Positions 51,289 to 53,714 of a stretch of DNA of 53,714 nt are shown piece after piece. How positions within the stretch are numbered: the stretch's first letter is position 1; each line of letters begins with the position of its first letter. The notes beneath the pieces are model-generated. The model saw nothing but the letters and a program-made list of their open reading frames with translations, had not been told where the DNA came from and did no database searches. The stretch covers positions 1 to 53,714 of the forward strand of contig JAGBFX010000041.1 in assembly GCA_017936265.1 (NCBI GenBank), given 5' to 3'. Made by a program: the position numbers and the translations under genes. The stretch is from Bacteroidaceae bacterium. GTDB lineage: Bacteria; Bacteroidota; Bacteroidia; Bacteroidales; Bacteroidaceae.

Positions 51289-52359
51289 TCAATACAGTGA
51301 TTCGTACTGCTTGGCTATTCTCTTCCAGGTGTAGTTCTCAAGCGCAAGCTCCTTCATTATCGCGCCGTCAAGGTCTTCCCTTTCCATCAATTCCCGCAAG
51401 CTCTCGGCATTGGAAAAGTAGTATGCTCTGTGGAACGTTGTCTCACGGTTATAAACGACGTCAAATGCCAGTATGGGCTTCCCTGTGAACATAGCCTCCA
51501 CGAGCGAGGGATTCGTGCCTCCCGCGCTATGTCCGTGGATATACATCCTGGCATTCCTGCGAAGGATATAAAGGGTTTCGATGTCGTAAATGCTGTCCAG
51601 GAGAACTATGTTCTTGTAATCCTTGCCGTACTGCTCCTTCAGCGTGCGGCTATATTCGCTGTGGTTCCAGTTACCTATGAATATCAGCTTTCTGTCGCTT
51701 TTGGCAAAGGCCTCCAGTGTGATGTGGCAGTTGTTCTCGGGCTCAATGCGACACACGCTTATGAAATATCCGTCCTTGCAGACTCCGTACTCCTCGAGAA
51801 TCTTTTTCTCATGTTCGGGAGCAACGTCAATTATTGTGTGGTCTCCACCGTATGTTATGAGTGATGTTTCTATGTTGTACAGCTGCCTGGCATAGTCTTG
51901 TATGCCTTTGTTGTCGGTAATGACTTCATCGGCATAACGTACTGCAAGAGTCTCTGACATCTTCAGCAGCTTGCGTACCCAGTTCTTCCATTTTGCACGG
52001 CGGTGCTCAAGGCCGTCTATGTTCACTATGATTTTCCCGCTGCAGAAAAGCTTGAAGACAGGCATGAACAGGCAGCCCGATACACCGAGCACAACAACTG
52101 CGTCATACCCTCTCATGCATCGTACCATTGAGATGATGTCATAGGGGATGCTCTGTGCACCGTTGGCACGCAGAGGAACATACTTGAGCCTTGCGCCTTT
52201 GTACTCCTTGAGGTCGCTCTTCATGTCCTTGCTGCTGCAGAAAATAGTGTACTGAACAAAACCGGAGCTGTTCTCTCCGATAATGTTCTCTACAAGAGTC
52301 TCGAACCCGCCATAGTTGGCAGGAACTCCCTGTGTTCCAATGATAGCAACTTTTTTCAT
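51289..52359 (-). CDS. DUF1972-type family glycosyltransferase (GT-B fold)
   Basis: Product is 356 residues. The start VAIIGTQGVPANYGGFETLVE is the DUF1972 signature; the C-terminal half has a GT4-like donor site GTNPSLVEAMFTGKPILAFD. No membrane span or signal. It probably adds a sugar to lipid-linked exopolysaccharide or O-antigen. Relatives act as rhamnosyltransferases in some organisms, but acceptor and sugar cannot be told here. It follows the next gene with 66 bp between (same strand). Confidence 0.9.
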   Translation of the reverse strand: MKKVAIIGTQGVPANYGGFETLVENIIGENSSGFVQYTIFCSSKDMKSDLKEYKGARLKYVPLRANGAQSIPYDIISMVRCMRGYDAVVVLGVSGCLFMPVFKLFCSGKIIVNIDGLEHRRAKWKNWVRKLLKMSETLAVRYADEVITDNKGIQDYARQLYNIETSLITYGGDHTIIDVAPEHEKKILEEYGVCKDGYFISVCRIEPENNCHITLEAFAKSDRKLIFIGNWNHSEYSRTLKEQYGKDYKNIVLLDSIYDIETLYILRRNARMYIHGHSAGGTNPSLVEAMFTGKPILAFDVVYNRETTFHRAYYFSNAESLRELMEREDLDGAIMKELALENYTWKRIAKQYESLY

Positions 52360-52425
52360 AGTCAGTCCGGAAACCGTTCAAAATTTCCTCTTTACATCAT
52401 GCGCTGTTTATGTCTGGGCATATGT

Positions 52426-53526
52426 TCAAACAGCTTCTACGGGCAAACCTATTATCCGGTTTATTATAGTAAGCATGTTTTGCTCGTTGTATTCAGTTGA
52501 GCTTTCAAGTGCGTTGTTCGCCAAAGTTATGAATAAATTTTCATCCGTTAAAGCTTTCTTGATGCAAAACGCAATCTGCTCAATCTCTTTTGTATCAATT
52601 TTGTAACCGTTGACACCGTTTTCCACCATTTCTGCAATTCCGCCTACTGTCGGGACAATTACAGGCAGCCCGGCGCTCATGGCCTCCAGGGCTGTAAGGC
52701 CGAAGGTCTCAATTGCCCTTTCCTTATCTGTAAGATTCACTACCAATGATGCCCTGTTGTAGAACGGAACGACATCATCCTGCCTGGGGTGTATTGTCAG
52801 GTTGGCAGGAGGCTCTGTCCCGTTCCTCTTGAGATATGCCTCAATGTTGCAGCTATCCTCGTTGAGCACCAGCTCGAAGCTGAAGTCGGGCAGCATACGT
52901 GCGAGAGCGATGAACTCATCTGTTCCCTTGTACTCTTTCAGTGACCCCAGCATGAGTACACGCTTGTCGGCAAAGGCTCTCTTCGCATCGGGGATGAGCC
53001 TGTCGGTGAATTCCCGTGGCAGTGCGTTTGGGATGACGGTCACATGTTCTTTCCTTGCCAGAAAGGAGCTCTGGTATTTGGACACGCATATTATCTCATG
53101 TGCAAGGTGCTGCATGAACCATGCAAGAACACAGTAGAAACGGCTCTTGGCCTTGGCATTCTCGTGGTAGTGGTATATGACCCTTTTGCCGGTTAGTCGG
53201 CCTATGATGGCAGGCCCTATGGGGAGAATGGTGTTTATGTAGAATGTGACGTCACGCTTGAAGCAGTAGCTGAGTGCATATGCCGATATTACTATCTGTG
53301 CCCATGCGTAGCGCAGTACTCTTATTATGATGTTCCTTGCAAACCTGTAGTCGTATTGCCTCATCCTGATGCCGTCTGTGCCTTTCAGTTCATCGAGGAC
53401 TCCGCCGCGCGATGTCATGAGGTCTATCTCACAACCGCCGTGCCCGGCAACTCCTTTCAGCACGCTTTTCAGTACTTTCGGGCTTCCGCTGTAGTCATTG
53501 AACAGATGAAAACAGGCTAATTTCAT
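52426..53526 (-). CDS. GT4-family glycosyltransferase
   Basis: Product is 366 residues. It starts MKLACFHLFNDYSGSPKVL, with an acceptor-side YHYHENAKAKS and the donor-site motif TFGLTALEAMSAGLPVIVP...VENGVNGY near the C-terminus. It is a retaining glycosyltransferase for a surface polysaccharide, donor unknown. With the downstream DUF1972 gene it forms the visible edge of a polysaccharide locus, which may continue beyond the window. Confidence 0.9.
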   Translation of the reverse strand: MKLACFHLFNDYSGSPKVLKSVLKGVAGHGGCEIDLMTSRGGVLDELKGTDGIRMRQYDYRFARNIIIRVLRYAWAQIVISAYALSYCFKRDVTFYINTILPIGPAIIGRLTGKRVIYHYHENAKAKSRFYCVLAWFMQHLAHEIICVSKYQSSFLARKEHVTVIPNALPREFTDRLIPDAKRAFADKRVLMLGSLKEYKGTDEFIALARMLPDFSFELVLNEDSCNIEAYLKRNGTEPPANLTIHPRQDDVVPFYNRASLVVNLTDKERAIETFGLTALEAMSAGLPVIVPTVGGIAEMVENGVNGYKIDTKEIEQIAFCIKKALTDENLFITLANNALESSTEYNEQNMLTIINRIIGLPVEAV

Positions 53527-53714
53527 TGTGTGTTTGATTTATGTGTTTTGTTTTAAGGTTGCGCCACTCCATTGGAGCAGTTTTTGTTGTGTTTTTTAAT
53601 TCTCCCTCTTGAAGAGGGAGTACCCGTAGGGGGAGGGAGTTCTTTGTTTCTTCAGTCCGGATTGGTACGATTAGGGAAGTAGTTTTTTTATTGCAGTATT
53701 TGTATACCCCCTCC
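53527..53714. other. Window-end intergenic DNA with GC-rich repeat
   Basis: AT-rich spacer before the GT4 start, with a hairpin at 53602-53620 (CTCCCTCTT/GAAGAGGGAG) followed by GTAGGGGGAGGGAG, another member of the repeat family seen at 847-955. No gene is visible. Confidence 0.55.

Noticed and set aside
1-53714. Defence or toxin-antitoxin system around the ATPase gene
   Set aside because: The DUF4143 ATPase stands alone, with no nuclease, antitoxin or methylase partner; calling it a defence gene would be guesswork.

Overview
The window reads as chromosomal DNA of a gut-type Bacteroidales (Bacteroidota), probably Prevotella-like; the genus is inference. Supporting signs: promoters of the form TTTG-N19/20-TAnnTTTG, few Shine-Dalgarno sequences, secreted proteins ending in a YDLxGRxV...GIYIxNGKKVLVK sorting-type tail, a PorT-family barrel, and typical Bacteroidales families (DUF4143 ATPase, GH130, GH95, DUF4091, TlpA pairs, FprA, YqaE). 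No rRNA, tRNA, CRISPR array or intact transposase was seen.

Region 1 (1-8.37 kb) is accessory DNA. It holds two large secreted proteins with nearly identical C-termini but different bodies (the second is frameshifted just before its tail), a 56-residue peptide gene, and an AAA ATPase gene bracketed by direct repeats. Much of the intergenic DNA is dispersed repeat. Upstream of each secreted-protein promoter lies a cloverleaf-like foldable element of about 150-190 nt. The two copies (517-712 and 5233-5415) share helix order, linker lengths and a tail motif, but the helices are built from different sequences. This is the best candidate for an undescribed system here.

Region 2 (8.37-22.55 kb) is mostly housekeeping: a Ca2+/Na+ antiporter, an acetyltransferase-like protein, parE-coaD-S41 protease, a secreted discoidin-domain protein, a THUMP-like methyltransferase, YqaE, pckA, upp and a GH130 phosphorylase.

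Region 3 (22.6-28.8 kb, minus strand) holds a tripartite RND efflux operon transcribed OMF, adaptor, permease, followed by rplS. Region 4 (29-33.4 kb) holds a 5'-nucleotidase split into two genes in reversed domain order, two TlpA-like thioredoxins and a 2[4Fe-4S] ferredoxin.

Region 5 (33.5-46.8 kb) holds the PorT-family protein, a 98-bp tandem-repeat array, a YqiA-like hydrolase, and an apparent operon of TonB receptor, surface lipoprotein, DUF4091 protein, TPM protein and LemA. Then come FprA, a puzzling 240-nt intergenic region that could be a structured leader or a decayed gene, and a 1.2-k-residue GH95 enzyme. Region 6 (46.8-53.7 kb) holds an ABC-F ATPase, an unknown 126-residue protein, a DUF2007 protein, frr, rsgA and two glycosyltransferases at the edge of an exopolysaccharide locus. 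Many transcription units end in very long, near-perfect palindromic terminators, several shared by convergent genes.
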